DNA of 64,000 nucleotides, taken from the NCBI GenBank assembly GCA_002506905.1, contig DAYM01000004.1, positions 11,115 to 75,114 of the forward strand. Reading direction: 5' to 3'. Shown here one piece after another: positions 10,101 through 19,091 of this stretch. The number at the start of each line of letters is the position of its first letter. Positions within the stretch are counted from its first letter, which is position 1. Made by a program: the position numbers and the translations under genes. The stretch is from Methanomassiliicoccaceae archaeon UBA328. GTDB lineage: Archaea; Thermoplasmatota; Thermoplasmata; Methanomassiliicoccales; Methanomethylophilaceae. A model generated the notes under the pieces. That model was not told the origin of the DNA, did not search any database, and was given only the letters and a program-made list of their open reading frames with translations.

Positions 10101-11527
10101 AGTGCGTGAACCCCGCCGCAAGGATAAGCGTGAAGCTGGTATCCGAGGCAGGGGTCGGTACCGTGGCCGCGGGTGTGGCAAAGGCCGGTGCGGACGTGAT
10201 CCTGATATCCGGTGCCGACGGAGGTACCGGCGCGAGTCCGCTGTCCTCTATCAGATATGCGGGAATGCCCTGGGAGCTCGGTGTCGCGGAAGCGCAGCAG
10301 ACGCTGATGATCAACGGGCTGAGAGGCAGGGTCAGATTACAGGCGGACGGTCAGCTGAAGACCGGCAGGGACGTCATCATATCGGCTCTCCTGGGAGCAG
10401 AGGAATACGGTTTCGCCACGGCACCGATGGTGGCGATGGGCTGCATCATGTGCCGCAAGTGCCAGACCAATACATGTCCTGTGGGAATAGCCACTCAGGA
10501 CCCTGCGAAGCGCTCCAAGTTCAGGGGAACCCCCGAGAATGTCATGAACTACTTCAGATTCGTCGCGGAGGATGTCAGGACGCAGCTGGCCCAGATGGGA
10601 TTCAGGTCCCTGGACGAGATAATCGGCCGCGCGGACCTGATCGTCCGTAAGCCCGCTGCAGGAAGGAGATCGGACCTGGCCGACATCAGCGGTCTGATCG
10701 CAATGCCCGAAGGCGACAGGACATACAGGGACGGACAGCCGGACATACTCGGAGAGGTCCTCGACAAGAAGATGATCAAGGATGCGAACATCGCGATGGA
10801 TGCGGGAGATTCGGTGAAGCTCGAGTACGGCATCTGCAACGTCGACCGTTCGGTCGGAGCAATGCTCTCGGGAGAGGTCACGAAGAGAGGTCTGGCACTC
10901 AAGGACAATGCCATACAAATATCGTTCAAGGGAACGGCCGGACAGAGCTTCGGGGCATTCCTTTCCAAGGGTATGACGTTCTATCTCAACGGTCAGGCCA
11001 ACGACTTCGTCGGAAAGGGCCTTTCCGGAGGGAGATTGGCGGTATATCATTCCGGCCATGTTCCCAGATGCAACGTGATCGCGGGGAACACGGTATTATA
11101 CGGGGCCACATCGGGAGAGGCGTACATTGCCGGTTCTGTCGGTGAGAGGTTCTGCGTACGTAACAGCGGTGCCGTTGCCGTGGCCGAAGGGGCCGGCGAC
11201 CATTGCTGCGAGTACATGACAGGCGGCCGCGTGGTGATACTCGGCAAGGTCGGAAGGAACTTCGCTGCGGGAATGTCCGCCGGAATAGCGTACGTTATCA
11301 ACGACGACGGGGATCTGGACCGTCACTGCAACATGGGAATGGTAGAATTGCTTCCGATGGATTCCGCCGCGGACAGGAACGAGCTCAGAGGTATCCTGGA
11401 AGATCATCTGAAGTATACCGGCAGCGAGAAGGCCAAGGCCATATTGGACGATTGGGAGAACAGCGTTACCCGCTTCCTGAAGATCATCCCGATAGAATAC
11501 GAGAAGATCCTGCATTCGAAGGATTAA
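7115..11527 (+). pseudogene. gltB: Glutamate synthase large subunit, interrupted
   Basis: Encodes a GltB-type glutamate synthase in pieces. The N-terminal glutaminase domain begins with a 16-residue propeptide and the nucleophile Cys17 (DSCGVG). Coding then shifts frame near 7465-7480, near 7715-7722 and near 8133, each equivalent to one missing base, and there is an in-frame TAA at 7875-7877 inside the conserved GNR-x-WMKAR segment. From about 8130 to the end the frame is open: the FMN domain, the 3Fe-4S cysteines (CIMCRKCQTNTC near 10450) and the C-terminal beta-helix domain all look complete. All four lesions lie within about 670 bp. As written, no functional glutaminase domain could be made. 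Either a true pseudogene or a low-quality stretch of consensus. Confidence 0.85.
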
Positions 11528-12018
11528 GCGTTCTTGATGACGATCTTCTCTGCGGTGTAGCCCTTCAGGTCGGCACCGCAGTTTTGACATACGTCTCCGC
11601 TGGAAGACGAACCGCACTTGGGGCACTGGACAGTGAATTTCAGGCCTTCCAGTGTGAACGATCCCGGAGATACGGGCGCAGTATCCGCGCTGCTTACGGG
11701 CATCTCTTCCGGAGTATCGATCTCCGTCTCGGCCATGATAGGTTCCTGTGCTGCTTCTTCAGCAGGTGTTTCCGACGGTACAGGTTCTGTTACGGGCATC
11801 TCAACGGCAGATGCTTCGGCAGGTGCCGTCTCTTCGATCTCGTAGGAGCCTTCCGTCGGCTCATTCGCACCCGATTTCTTATCCTTGAGTTTCTGGGCGG
11901 CATATGCTCCCGCGCCCACGATCTTCTTGCCGCCTTTGAGGGCGAGTTTGGCGAGTACCAAGTCGTTGTCGTTGGACGATGTCATTTCCTTGAGCACTTT
12001 CTTCCATGTTCCTGCCAT
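11524..12018 (-). CDS. Zinc-ribbon protein with an acidic linker
   Basis: 164 residues: a basic helical N-terminus (about 1-50), a long linker rich in E, P, A and T (about 50-120), and a C-terminal zinc ribbon (CPKCGSSSSGDVCQNCG). There is no signal peptide or membrane segment. It converges on gltB with a 4-nt overlap of the two stop codons. The architecture resembles the zinc-ribbon ends of the SPFH operon proteins, but there is no clear homology outside the ribbon. Function unknown. Confidence 0.6.
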   Translation of the reverse strand: MAGTWKKVLKEMTSSNDNDLVLAKLALKGGKKIVGAGAYAAQKLKDKKSGANEPTEGSYEIEETAPAEASAVEMPVTEPVPSETPAEEAAQEPIMAETEIDTPEEMPVSSADTAPVSPGSFTLEGLKFTVQCPKCGSSSSGDVCQNCGADLKGYTAEKIVIKNA

Positions 12019-12158
12019 ATCAATAAAAACGAGTTTCGTGATATATAAAACTAATCATATCATCTCATTTCCAGTGGAAACATAGGGGTAATAATACAAT
12101 GATGAAGAGTATATTCTATCATAATTCACGATATTCATCGGAATATATGAACGAGGCC

Positions 12159-12512
12159 TTATTTTCTGTATTCCGTCGGTGTCATTTTGAGTCCTACGAC
12201 TCCCGCAATGACGATGGCCAGGCAGATCGCCATACCTATGGAGACGGTCTCCAATCCGAGAAGTGCCGAAGCTATGACAGTACATACGACGCCTATGCCG
12301 ATCCAGACCGCATACGCCGTTGTGAACGATACTCCCAAACGAATGGGGTACTCCAAACAGACCATGCTGAAGAAGAGGAATATTATCGTAATGATGTCCC
12401 AAACGATATTCGTGAAACTGTCGGTGTAATCAAGACCGACGGCCCATCCGACCTGCAGGAATCCGCCCAATACCAGAAGTATCCATGCAAATGCAAGCGA
12501 TTTCTTGTTCAT
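12159..12512 (-). CDS. SMR-family subunit lacking the essential glutamate
   Basis: A 117-residue, four-helix small multidrug resistance protein, close to the guanidinium-exporter (Gdx/SugE) subfamily in pattern (WAVGLDYTDSF corresponds to the WAIALKYSNGF type segment). In helix 1 the membrane-embedded glutamate that binds substrate and protons is replaced by glutamine (GGFLQVGWAV, Q20). The start overlaps the stop of the other SMR gene by ATGA, so the two are translated together and probably form a heterodimer. The partner retains its glutamate. Such paired SMR genes are known (for example EbrAB, YkkCD), but loss of the carboxylate in one member is unusual. Confidence 0.85.
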   Translation of the reverse strand: MNKKSLAFAWILLVLGGFLQVGWAVGLDYTDSFTNIVWDIITIIFLFFSMVCLEYPIRLGVSFTTAYAVWIGIGVVCTVIASALLGLETVSIGMAICLAIVIAGVVGLKMTPTEYRK

Positions 12513-12841
12513 ATGATACCTCCGGATACGAGTCTGACCCCTATGATCCCTATGACTATCATCGAGATGAACAGGATCCTTTTGGGCGTTATCTTCTCTT
12601 TATAGATGAAGTGGCCTGCGATCACGATACCGACCGCACCGATGCCCGCAAGGATGGCGTATGCCACACCGGGTCCTATTTCGGCCACGGCTAGTGATAA
12701 AAGGTAGAGACATAGCAAGACCAGAACTACCGCAGCGATCCCCCAACCTAGCTTTTTGAAGTTCTCTGATTTGTCCAGACATATGACCCAACAGGGCTCG
12801 ATGATGCTGGCCAAGATCAGGTATATCCATGCCATGTCCAT
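12509..12841 (-). CDS. SMR-family subunit with the catalytic glutamate
   Basis: A 110-residue four-helix SMR transporter subunit. Helix 1 holds the conserved glutamate (ASIIEPCWVICL, E14). The family is driven by proton exchange and exports guanidinium-like or cationic compounds. The reading frame could begin at 12841 (MDMAWIY) or two codons later (MAWIY), the usual family start. It is the upstream member of the pair and overlaps its partner by 4 nt. Substrate cannot be told from sequence. Confidence 0.88.
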   Translation of the reverse strand: MDMAWIYLILASIIEPCWVICLDKSENFKKLGWGIAAVVLVLLCLYLLSLAVAEIGPGVAYAILAGIGAVGIVIAGHFIYKEKITPKRILFISMIVIGIIGVRLVSGGII

Positions 12842-12884
12842 GCAATGGATATATTATCATCACATTATTAATGTATTTGGAAAG

Positions 12885-12895
12885 GTTTATAAACA
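12885..12895 (-). promoter_or_regulatory. TATA element for the SMR pair
   Basis: A symmetric GTTTATAAAC element lies about 45-50 bp upstream of the first SMR start codon, a spacing that allows a short leader after initiation 25 bp downstream. The 12842-12975 interval otherwise contains only A/T-rich sequence. Confidence 0.4.
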
Positions 12896-12975
12896 TCGGA
12901 TGCAACGATTAGTACATAGGGATAAGCTATTAATAATAGAATAGTGAGGCTTTGCCCCAAAAAAGGAAATTGTAT

Positions 12976-13440
12976 TTAACCGAACATGGGGTCGGGAATG
13001 TTCGTGTTCACGGGGATGATCCTTTTCAGATCGCCGTCGTGCTCATCAACAGTCTGCACTACCATAGAGACCAGCGAGAGGACGAGCTCCTCCGAGGGTC
13101 TTGCATTGATGTAGATGTATCCGTATTTGAAAAGGAGCCAACCGGATTCGGGATCCAACATGAACGAGCCGAACCTCAGAGAGTTGTTCAGCATGTTAAG
13201 TTGGGTGAGGACATCGTTGTAGCTGCTCATGGGTGCTTCGAATGCGAGTTTGCATCTGAAATCCACCGATGATGACGCATCGTCTATGGTGATTATGAGC
13301 GATATCGGAAGGTCGTCGCCGTTGAATACAGAATAAATCTGAAGCGCCGTTTCGTCTGCTTTGCATTTGATATCTTTGAAATCGAATGCTTTGCAAACGG
13401 TCCTGAAAACATCTTTGCCATTCTTAGCTTTGGCGAACAT
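12976..13440 (-). CDS. YbjN-like (type III chaperone fold) protein
   Basis: 154 residues. The layout (N-terminal helices, a strand-rich centre with ISLIITIDDASSSVDFRC, then helix LTQLNMLNNSLRFGSFMLD and a strand pair ending in a helix) resembles the YbjN/type III secretion chaperone-like fold, common in prokaryotes and usually of unknown role. No catalytic residues, signal or membrane segment. Single gene with its own AT-rich upstream region. Identification rests on pattern only. Confidence 0.5.
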   Translation of the reverse strand: MFAKAKNGKDVFRTVCKAFDFKDIKCKADETALQIYSVFNGDDLPISLIITIDDASSSVDFRCKLAFEAPMSSYNDVLTQLNMLNNSLRFGSFMLDPESGWLLFKYGYIYINARPSEELVLSLVSMVVQTVDEHDGDLKRIIPVNTNIPDPMFG

Positions 13441-13473
13441 AATCAGTGATTGATTTAATCATAGTTAGGAGTA

Positions 13474-13605
13474 ATGGGAGTCTCTGTCCAGCCGATCCGC
13501 GGGCAGAGGCAGGGCAATGTGTTTCAGACAGGGGTGAATCCGATCCTCTCGGACGATGCCGCGACCGCAGCCGTCATGTCACTTCATGTCCAGATGATCG
13601 GATGA
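13474..13605 (+). CDS. Possible 43-residue small protein
   Basis: An ATG preceded by TTAGGAGTA, a good ribosome binding site, opens a 43-codon frame ending in TGA (starts MGVSVQPIRGQRQ, ends SLHVQMIG). Codon choice looks like the neighbouring genes (GGC, CCG, ATC, CTC). It lies in the 13441-13711 gap between a divergent gene and the thermosome. I do not recognise it. It could also be part of a structured leader or a remnant. Confidence 0.4.
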   Translation: MGVSVQPIRGQRQGNVFQTGVNPILSDDAATAAVMSLHVQMIG

Positions 13606-13637
13606 CGTTTTACACATAACAGGACAGTAGGAGTTAG

Positions 13638-13647
13638 GTATATATAG
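13638..13647 (+). promoter_or_regulatory. TATA box of the thermosome gene
   Basis: GGTATATATAG at about 13637-13647, in an A/T-rich run, sits about 65-75 bp upstream of the thermosome start codon. A start site 25 bp downstream leaves a leader of about 45 nt ending in the GGAGGAA ribosome binding site. Confidence 0.55.
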
Positions 13648-13711
13648 AAGAACAAACTATAACCCACTCAGACTCCACTTAATAGTGTGGAAAATACTCG
13701 GAGGAATACAA

Positions 13712-15340
13712 ATGGGAATGGGCAACGCTCCTGTTATCATACTCAGGCAAGGAACAAAAAGAGAAAAGGGAAAAGATGCGCAGATGAACAACATCACTGC
13801 AGCAAGGACGATCGCTGACGCCGTAAGGAGCAGCCTCGGACCCAGAGGAATGGACAAAATGCTCGTGGACAGCATGGGTGACGTCGTCATCACAAACGAC
13901 GGTGTGACCATCCTCAAAGAGATGGACGTACAGCACCCTGCAGCAAAGATGCTGGTCGAGGTCGCAAAGACCCAGGATGCAGAGGTCGGAGACGGAACAA
14001 CAACATCCGTCATCCTCGCCGGTGAGCTTCTCAAGAAAGCGACCGACATGATCGACGCAAACGTCCACCCTACCATCATCACGGCAGGATACAGGCTTGC
14101 CAACGACAAGGCCCAGGAGGTCCTCAAGAAGGTCTCCAAGAAGGTCTCGATCAATGACGACAAACTTCTGAACCAGATCGCTCAGACAGCAATGATCAGC
14201 AAGCAGGTCAACTCATCCAAAGACTACTTCTCGAAGATGGTCGTTGAAGCAGTGAAGACCATTGTCGACAAGACAGACGACGGAAAATACTTCGCAAACC
14301 TGAAGAACATTCAGACCGTCAAAAAGGCCGGAGCCAACATGGAAGAGAGCGAGATGATCAAGGGATTGATCATCGACAAGGAACCTGTCTCCGATGCTAT
14401 GCCCAAGAAGGTCAAGAACGCAAAGATCGCTCTGATCGACGCGGCATTCGAGGTCAAGAAGACCGAGATCGACGCAAAGATCCAGATCACAGACCCCGGA
14501 CAGCTCAACGCATTCATCCAGGAAGAGGAGCGCATGCTGAAAGAGATGGTCGAGAATGTCAAGAAAGCAGGAGCGAACGTCGTCTTCTGTCAGAAAGGAA
14601 TCGATGACCTCGCACAGCACTTCTTTGCAAAAGAGGGAATCTACGCATGCAGGCGTGTCAAGAAATCCGATATGGAGAGACTCGGCAGGTCCACAGGCGC
14701 AAGCATCCTGAACAAGATCACGGACATCACCGCTGCAGACCTCGGATTCGCGGAGAGCGTAGAGCTCAGGCGTGTCGAGGAAGAGGATATGACATTCGTT
14801 ACCGGCTGCAAAGAGCCCAAGACAGTGTCCATTCTCGTCAGGGGAGGAACAAAGCACGTGGCAGATGAGGTCGAGAGGTCGCTCGTCGACGCATGGTCTG
14901 TCGTCAAGGTCTCGATCGAGGACGGAATGCTCGTCACCGGCGGAGGATCCACGGCAATGGAGATCGCAATGCAGCTCAGGGACTATGCACAGTCCATCAG
15001 CGGCAGGGAGCAGATCGCTATCGAAGCGTTTGCATCCGCAATGGAGATCATCCCCTCTACACTTGCCGAGAACGCAGGTCTCGACCCGATCAACATCGTC
15101 ATCGAGATGAGGAAGCAGCACAAGTCTGGAAAGATCTACGCCGGTCTGAACCCCTTCAGCGGAAAGGTCGAAGACATGATGAAACTCGATGTCATCGAGC
15201 CCTACAGGATCGGAAGACAGGCTATCAACTCCGCAACGGACGCAGCCGTCATGATTCTCAGGATCGACGATGTCATCGCTTCCAAGGCCAGCCCCACGCC
15301 CCAGTACGGCGATGGAATGCCCGGCGGAATGGACGATTAA
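13712..15340 (+). CDS. thsA: Thermosome (group II chaperonin) subunit
   Basis: A 542-residue archaeal chaperonin that folds proteins in an ATP-driven double ring with a built-in lid. The conserved nucleotide-binding segments are present: LGPRGMDKMLVD, the GDGTTT phosphate loop near residue 90, and the GGGSTAMEIA segment near 410. It ends with the usual Gly/Met-rich tail (GMPGGMDD). The ATG at 13712 follows GGAGGAA and matches family N-termini; an upstream in-frame GTG is less likely. Only one subunit gene lies in the window. A hairpin terminator follows before grpE. Confidence 0.97.
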   Translation: MGMGNAPVIILRQGTKREKGKDAQMNNITAARTIADAVRSSLGPRGMDKMLVDSMGDVVITNDGVTILKEMDVQHPAAKMLVEVAKTQDAEVGDGTTTSVILAGELLKKATDMIDANVHPTIITAGYRLANDKAQEVLKKVSKKVSINDDKLLNQIAQTAMISKQVNSSKDYFSKMVVEAVKTIVDKTDDGKYFANLKNIQTVKKAGANMEESEMIKGLIIDKEPVSDAMPKKVKNAKIALIDAAFEVKKTEIDAKIQITDPGQLNAFIQEEERMLKEMVENVKKAGANVVFCQKGIDDLAQHFFAKEGIYACRRVKKSDMERLGRSTGASILNKITDITAADLGFAESVELRRVEEEDMTFVTGCKEPKTVSILVRGGTKHVADEVERSLVDAWSVVKVSIEDGMLVTGGGSTAMEIAMQLRDYAQSISGREQIAIEAFASAMEIIPSTLAENAGLDPINIVIEMRKQHKSGKIYAGLNPFSGKVEDMMKLDVIEPYRIGRQAINSATDAAVMILRIDDVIASKASPTPQYGDGMPGGMDD

Positions 15341-15354
15341 ACCCAACAATAAAC

Positions 15355-15376
15355 GGGGGGTAAAACCCCCTTTACT
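15355..15376 (+). terminator. Terminator between thermosome and grpE
   Basis: A G5/C5 stem (15356-15360 with 15366-15370) with a five-base A-rich loop, followed by TTTACTTTAA. The same A/T run (CTTTAAATAC, about 15373-15382) could serve as the TATA element for grpE, whose ATG lies about 30 bp on. Confidence 0.6.
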
Positions 15377-15407
15377 TTAAATACAGATCTGAACAGAGGC
15401 CACTCCT

Positions 15408-15977
15408 ATGACTGATAAGTCTAAAAAAAGGACTGAAGAAAAACAGAAGGCGAAAGCGGATGCCAAGGGCGACGCGAAGGCAGAGACCGCCGTAAAGGAC
15501 GATCTTGCCGAAGCTCAGGCCAAGGCCGAGGAATATCTCAGCATGGCCAGAAGGCTGCAGGCAGACTTCGATAACTATCGCAAGAGAACTCAGAAGGAGA
15601 ACGAGGAGTTCCGCAAGTACGCCAATGAAGGAATGGTCAAGGAGCTGCTGTCGGTCATCGACGACATGGATCGCGCACTGGCAACGGCAAAAGAAGAGAC
15701 CGACCTCGTGGTCGGTTTCAGGGGAGTGAGGAAGAACCTCATGAAGATGCTCGAGGAGAAAGGACTGAAGGAGATACCCGCTGAGGGCAAGTTCGATCCG
15801 GACCTCTACGAAGCAATGTGTACGGTAGAAGGCGACACCGACGGGCAGATCGCCCAGGTGTACCAGAAAGGGTACATGATAGACGGCCGCGTGATAAGAT
15901 ACGCGAAGGTCATCGTGACCAAAAAGAAAGAAGAACCTCAGGCAGCGCCTGAAAAAGAAAAAGAAGAAACAAATTAA
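15408..15977 (+). CDS. grpE: GrpE nucleotide exchange factor
   Basis: 189 residues. A charged, disordered N-terminus (about 1-30) leads into the long GrpE coiled coil, including the signature DFDNYRKRTQKE near residue 50, and the C-terminal beta-wing with VYQKGYMIDGRVIRYAKV near residue 150. It exchanges ADP for ATP on DnaK. First gene of a grpE-dnaK-dnaJ operon with 16 nt and 11 nt gaps. The DnaK system in mesophilic archaea is generally regarded as acquired from bacteria. Confidence 0.96.
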   Translation: MTDKSKKRTEEKQKAKADAKGDAKAETAVKDDLAEAQAKAEEYLSMARRLQADFDNYRKRTQKENEEFRKYANEGMVKELLSVIDDMDRALATAKEETDLVVGFRGVRKNLMKMLEEKGLKEIPAEGKFDPDLYEAMCTVEGDTDGQIAQVYQKGYMIDGRVIRYAKVIVTKKKEEPQAAPEKEKEETN

Positions 15978-15993
15978 GGAATGGTGAGCAAGT

Positions 15994-17886
15994 ATGTCAA
16001 GAATAATCGGAATCGATCTCGGAACAAGCAACTCGGCCGCCTCCGTTATGGAAGGCGGAAGGCCGACCATGATCCCTTCGGCAGAGGGAACAAGCGTAGG
16101 AGGGAAATCATTCCCGTCCTATGTCGCATTCACAAAGGACGGACAGCTTCTTGTCGGTGAGCCGGCAAGGAGGCAGGCGGTGACAAACCCCGACGGAACC
16201 ATCAAGAACGTAAAAAGGAAGATGGGTTCCAACGAGAAGGTCACGGCACTCGGAAAAGAGTACACGCCTCAGCAGATCTCTGCCTTCATCCTTCAGAAGA
16301 TTAAGAAAGATGCAGAATCATACCTCGGTGAGACCGTCGACAAAGCGGTCATCACGGTACCTGCATACTTCAACGACAACCAGAGGCAGGCTACGAAAGA
16401 TGCAGGTGCGATCGCCGGATTGGATGTCGTACGTATCATCAACGAGCCTACCGCAGCGGCACTCGCATACGGTCTGGACAAGACCGACAAAGAACAGAAG
16501 ATCATGGTGTTCGACCTCGGAGGAGGAACCCTCGATGTCACTATCATGGACTTCAGTGACGGTGTGTTCGAGGTCATCTCGACATCCGGAGATACCCAGC
16601 TCGGAGGATCCGATATGGATGAGGCACTCACGCAGTACGTCCTCAAACAGTTCCAGAACGAGACGGGTATTGATCTATCGAAGGACAACATGGCCTTCTG
16701 GAGAGTCAGGGAAGCATGCGAGAAAGCAAAGATCGAGCTGTCTACAACCATGCAGACCGAGATCAACCTGCCTTTCATCACCGCAGATGCATCCGGACCC
16801 AAACACCTGGTGCAGACCATCACCCGTTCGAAGCTCGAAGAGCTCGTCGAACCCATCGTCGCAAGATGCAAGAAATCCATCGAGCAGGCAATGAACGATG
16901 CGCACTACACCAACGACAACATCGACAAGATCATCATGGTCGGAGGACCTACAAGGATGCCTATCGTCCAGAACTTCGTCGAGAGCATCGTCGGACCCAA
17001 GATCCAGCGCGGAATCGACCCTATGGAGTGTGTCTCCATGGGAGCGGCGATCCAGGGAGCGGTCCTGTCCGGAGAGGTCAAGGACGTGCTTCTGCTGGAT
17101 GTCACGCCTCTGTCACTCGGTATCGAGACCCTCGGAGGAGTCGCAACCACTCTGATCGAGAGGAACACCACCATCCCGACCAAGAAGAGCCAGGTGTTCT
17201 CAACAGCGGCCGATAACCAGCCCTCTGTCGAGATCAATGTGGTCCAGGGTGAGAGGAAGATGGCGGCCGACAACACATCGCTCGGCAAGTTCATCCTCGA
17301 CGGTATCATGCCCGCAAGGCGCGGTGTACCTCAGATCGAGGTCACATTCGATATCGACGCCAACGGTATCATCAACGTATCCGCAAAGGACAAAGGCACC
17401 GGAAAGGAACAGAAGATCACCATCGCATCGTCCAACAAGCTCAGCAAAGACGAGATCGACGACCTTGTCAAGCAGGCAGAGCAGTACTCCGAAGCAGACA
17501 AGAAGAAGGTCGAGAACATCGAGGTCAGGAACCAGGCCGATACCCTTGTGGCAACGACCCGTAAGACCATGGAAGAGCTCGGCGAGAAGGCGACCCAGGA
17601 AGAGAGGACCAACGTCGAGGACGCGGTCAAGGACCTGGAAGCCGTCAAGGACAGCGACGATACCGCCGCTATCAAGACCAAGATCGACGCACTCATGAAG
17701 GTCATGGGCCCCATGAGCGAGAGGATCTACCAGCAGTCCGGTGCGCAGCAGCAGGCAGGTGCCGAACAGGCACAGCAGAGCGCGGGCGCCCAGCAGCAAC
17801 AGTCCTCACAGGGCGAATCGAAGAAGACCGGCGGCAAGGACGACGGCTTCGTCGACGCAGACTATAAGATAGTCGATGACGAGTAA
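15994..17886 (+). CDS. dnaK: DnaK (Hsp70) chaperone
   Basis: 630 residues, normal family length. The ATPase domain opens with IIGIDLGTSNSAASV, and the second phosphate motif FDLGGGTLDVTI and adenosine-site motif are present. The substrate-binding domain begins after the linker DVLLLDVTPLSLGIET near residue 370. The tail is Gln/Ala-rich and ends DADYKIVDDE, near the bacterial EEVD-like end. It is the central gene of the grpE-dnaK-dnaJ operon and works with both neighbours to fold and refold proteins. Intact frame. Confidence 0.98.
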   Translation: MSRIIGIDLGTSNSAASVMEGGRPTMIPSAEGTSVGGKSFPSYVAFTKDGQLLVGEPARRQAVTNPDGTIKNVKRKMGSNEKVTALGKEYTPQQISAFILQKIKKDAESYLGETVDKAVITVPAYFNDNQRQATKDAGAIAGLDVVRIINEPTAAALAYGLDKTDKEQKIMVFDLGGGTLDVTIMDFSDGVFEVISTSGDTQLGGSDMDEALTQYVLKQFQNETGIDLSKDNMAFWRVREACEKAKIELSTTMQTEINLPFITADASGPKHLVQTITRSKLEELVEPIVARCKKSIEQAMNDAHYTNDNIDKIIMVGGPTRMPIVQNFVESIVGPKIQRGIDPMECVSMGAAIQGAVLSGEVKDVLLLDVTPLSLGIETLGGVATTLIERNTTIPTKKSQVFSTAADNQPSVEINVVQGERKMAADNTSLGKFILDGIMPARRGVPQIEVTFDIDANGIINVSAKDKGTGKEQKITIASSNKLSKDEIDDLVKQAEQYSEADKKKVENIEVRNQADTLVATTRKTMEELGEKATQEERTNVEDAVKDLEAVKDSDDTAAIKTKIDALMKVMGPMSERIYQQSGAQQQAGAEQAQQSAGAQQQQSSQGESKKTGGKDDGFVDADYKIVDDE

Positions 17887-17897
17887 GGTTTGAGAAG

Positions 17898-19058
17898 ATG
17901 GCAGGAGAAGCGACAGACTACTACGAGATCCTCGGTGTTTCCAAGGATGCTACGCCGGACGAGATCAAATCCGCCTATCGTAAGATGGCGAAGAAGTATC
18001 ATCCGGACGTATCCACAGAGCCCAAAGAGGTCGCGGAAGCCAAGTTCAAGGAGATATCCGAGGCATACGAGGTCCTTTCAGACGCCGAGAAGCGTAAGAT
18101 GTACGACCAGTACGGAAAGGCCGGTGTCGAGGGTCAGTTCTCCAACGGCGGCTTCTCCTGGGACGATTTCACTCACGCGGACGATATCAGCGATATCTTC
18201 GGCGACCTCTTCGGAGGAATGTTCGGAGGAGGCGGCCGCAGCCGCGGCCAGAGGAGTTCCGCCCAGACTGGCGACTCCCTGCGCTACGACATAAGCGTGG
18301 AACTCATCGACGTGCTCAACGGAAAGGAGGTCGAGATCTCCGTCCCCCATGTTGTTTCATGCCAGGCATGCAACGGTACGGGAGGAAAGGGCGGAAAGAC
18401 CGAGACCTGTCCAGACTGCGGAGGCCAGGGACGTGTCCAGAGGATGCAGCGTACACCCTTCGGGAACATGGTCTCCGTATCCGACTGTCCCAAATGCCGC
18501 GGAACAGGAAGGACCTACTCCGAAAAGTGTCCCAAATGCCGCGGACAGGGCCGTTACAGCACGACCACCAAGATCGAGATCAAGATACCCAAGGGCATCG
18601 ACGAGGGCTCCCGTATAAGGGTGCCCGGAGCGGGAGATGCAGGTTACAACGGCGGAAGTCCCGGTGACCTCTACGTGCTGGTGCACGTGAAGGACAACAA
18701 GCTCTTCCAGCGTGACGGTTCCAACCTTTGGACCGAAGTGACCACAACATATCCCCGTCTGGTGCTCGGAGGCGTCGAGACGGTCAGGACCCTCGAGGGA
18801 GAGACCATCGAGCTCAAGATACCTGCGGGAACGCAGGTGGGCGGAGTTCTGAGGATCCCCGAGAAGGGACTGCCCAAGATGAACTCGTCGCTGCGCGGAT
18901 ACCTCTACGTGAGAGTGCGCATGGACGTTCCCCAGAGGGTCACTGCGTACGAGAAGGAATTGCTCGAAAAGCTGGATGACAAGGCGGGAACCAAGAAGAC
19001 GTCGTCTTCCGGCGGGGCCAAGAAATCCAAGCTCAGACAGAAGATCGAGAATATCTAA
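17898..19058 (+). CDS. dnaJ: DnaJ (Hsp40) co-chaperone
   Basis: 386 residues with the complete type I architecture: a J domain with HPD at residues 35-37, a Gly/Phe-rich linker (about 75-125), a zinc-binding domain of four CxxCxGxG-type repeats (CQACNGTG, CPDCGGQG, CPKCRGTG, CPKCRGQG, about 156-220) and two C-terminal beta domains. It delivers clients to DnaK and triggers ATP hydrolysis. Last gene of the operon, 11 nt after dnaK. Confidence 0.98.
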   Translation: MAGEATDYYEILGVSKDATPDEIKSAYRKMAKKYHPDVSTEPKEVAEAKFKEISEAYEVLSDAEKRKMYDQYGKAGVEGQFSNGGFSWDDFTHADDISDIFGDLFGGMFGGGGRSRGQRSSAQTGDSLRYDISVELIDVLNGKEVEISVPHVVSCQACNGTGGKGGKTETCPDCGGQGRVQRMQRTPFGNMVSVSDCPKCRGTGRTYSEKCPKCRGQGRYSTTTKIEIKIPKGIDEGSRIRVPGAGDAGYNGGSPGDLYVLVHVKDNKLFQRDGSNLWTEVTTTYPRLVLGGVETVRTLEGETIELKIPAGTQVGGVLRIPEKGLPKMNSSLRGYLYVRVRMDVPQRVTAYEKELLEKLDDKAGTKKTSSSGGAKKSKLRQKIENI

Positions 19059-19091
19059 ACCCTTTAAATCAAACCTATTTTCTTTTTTGTA

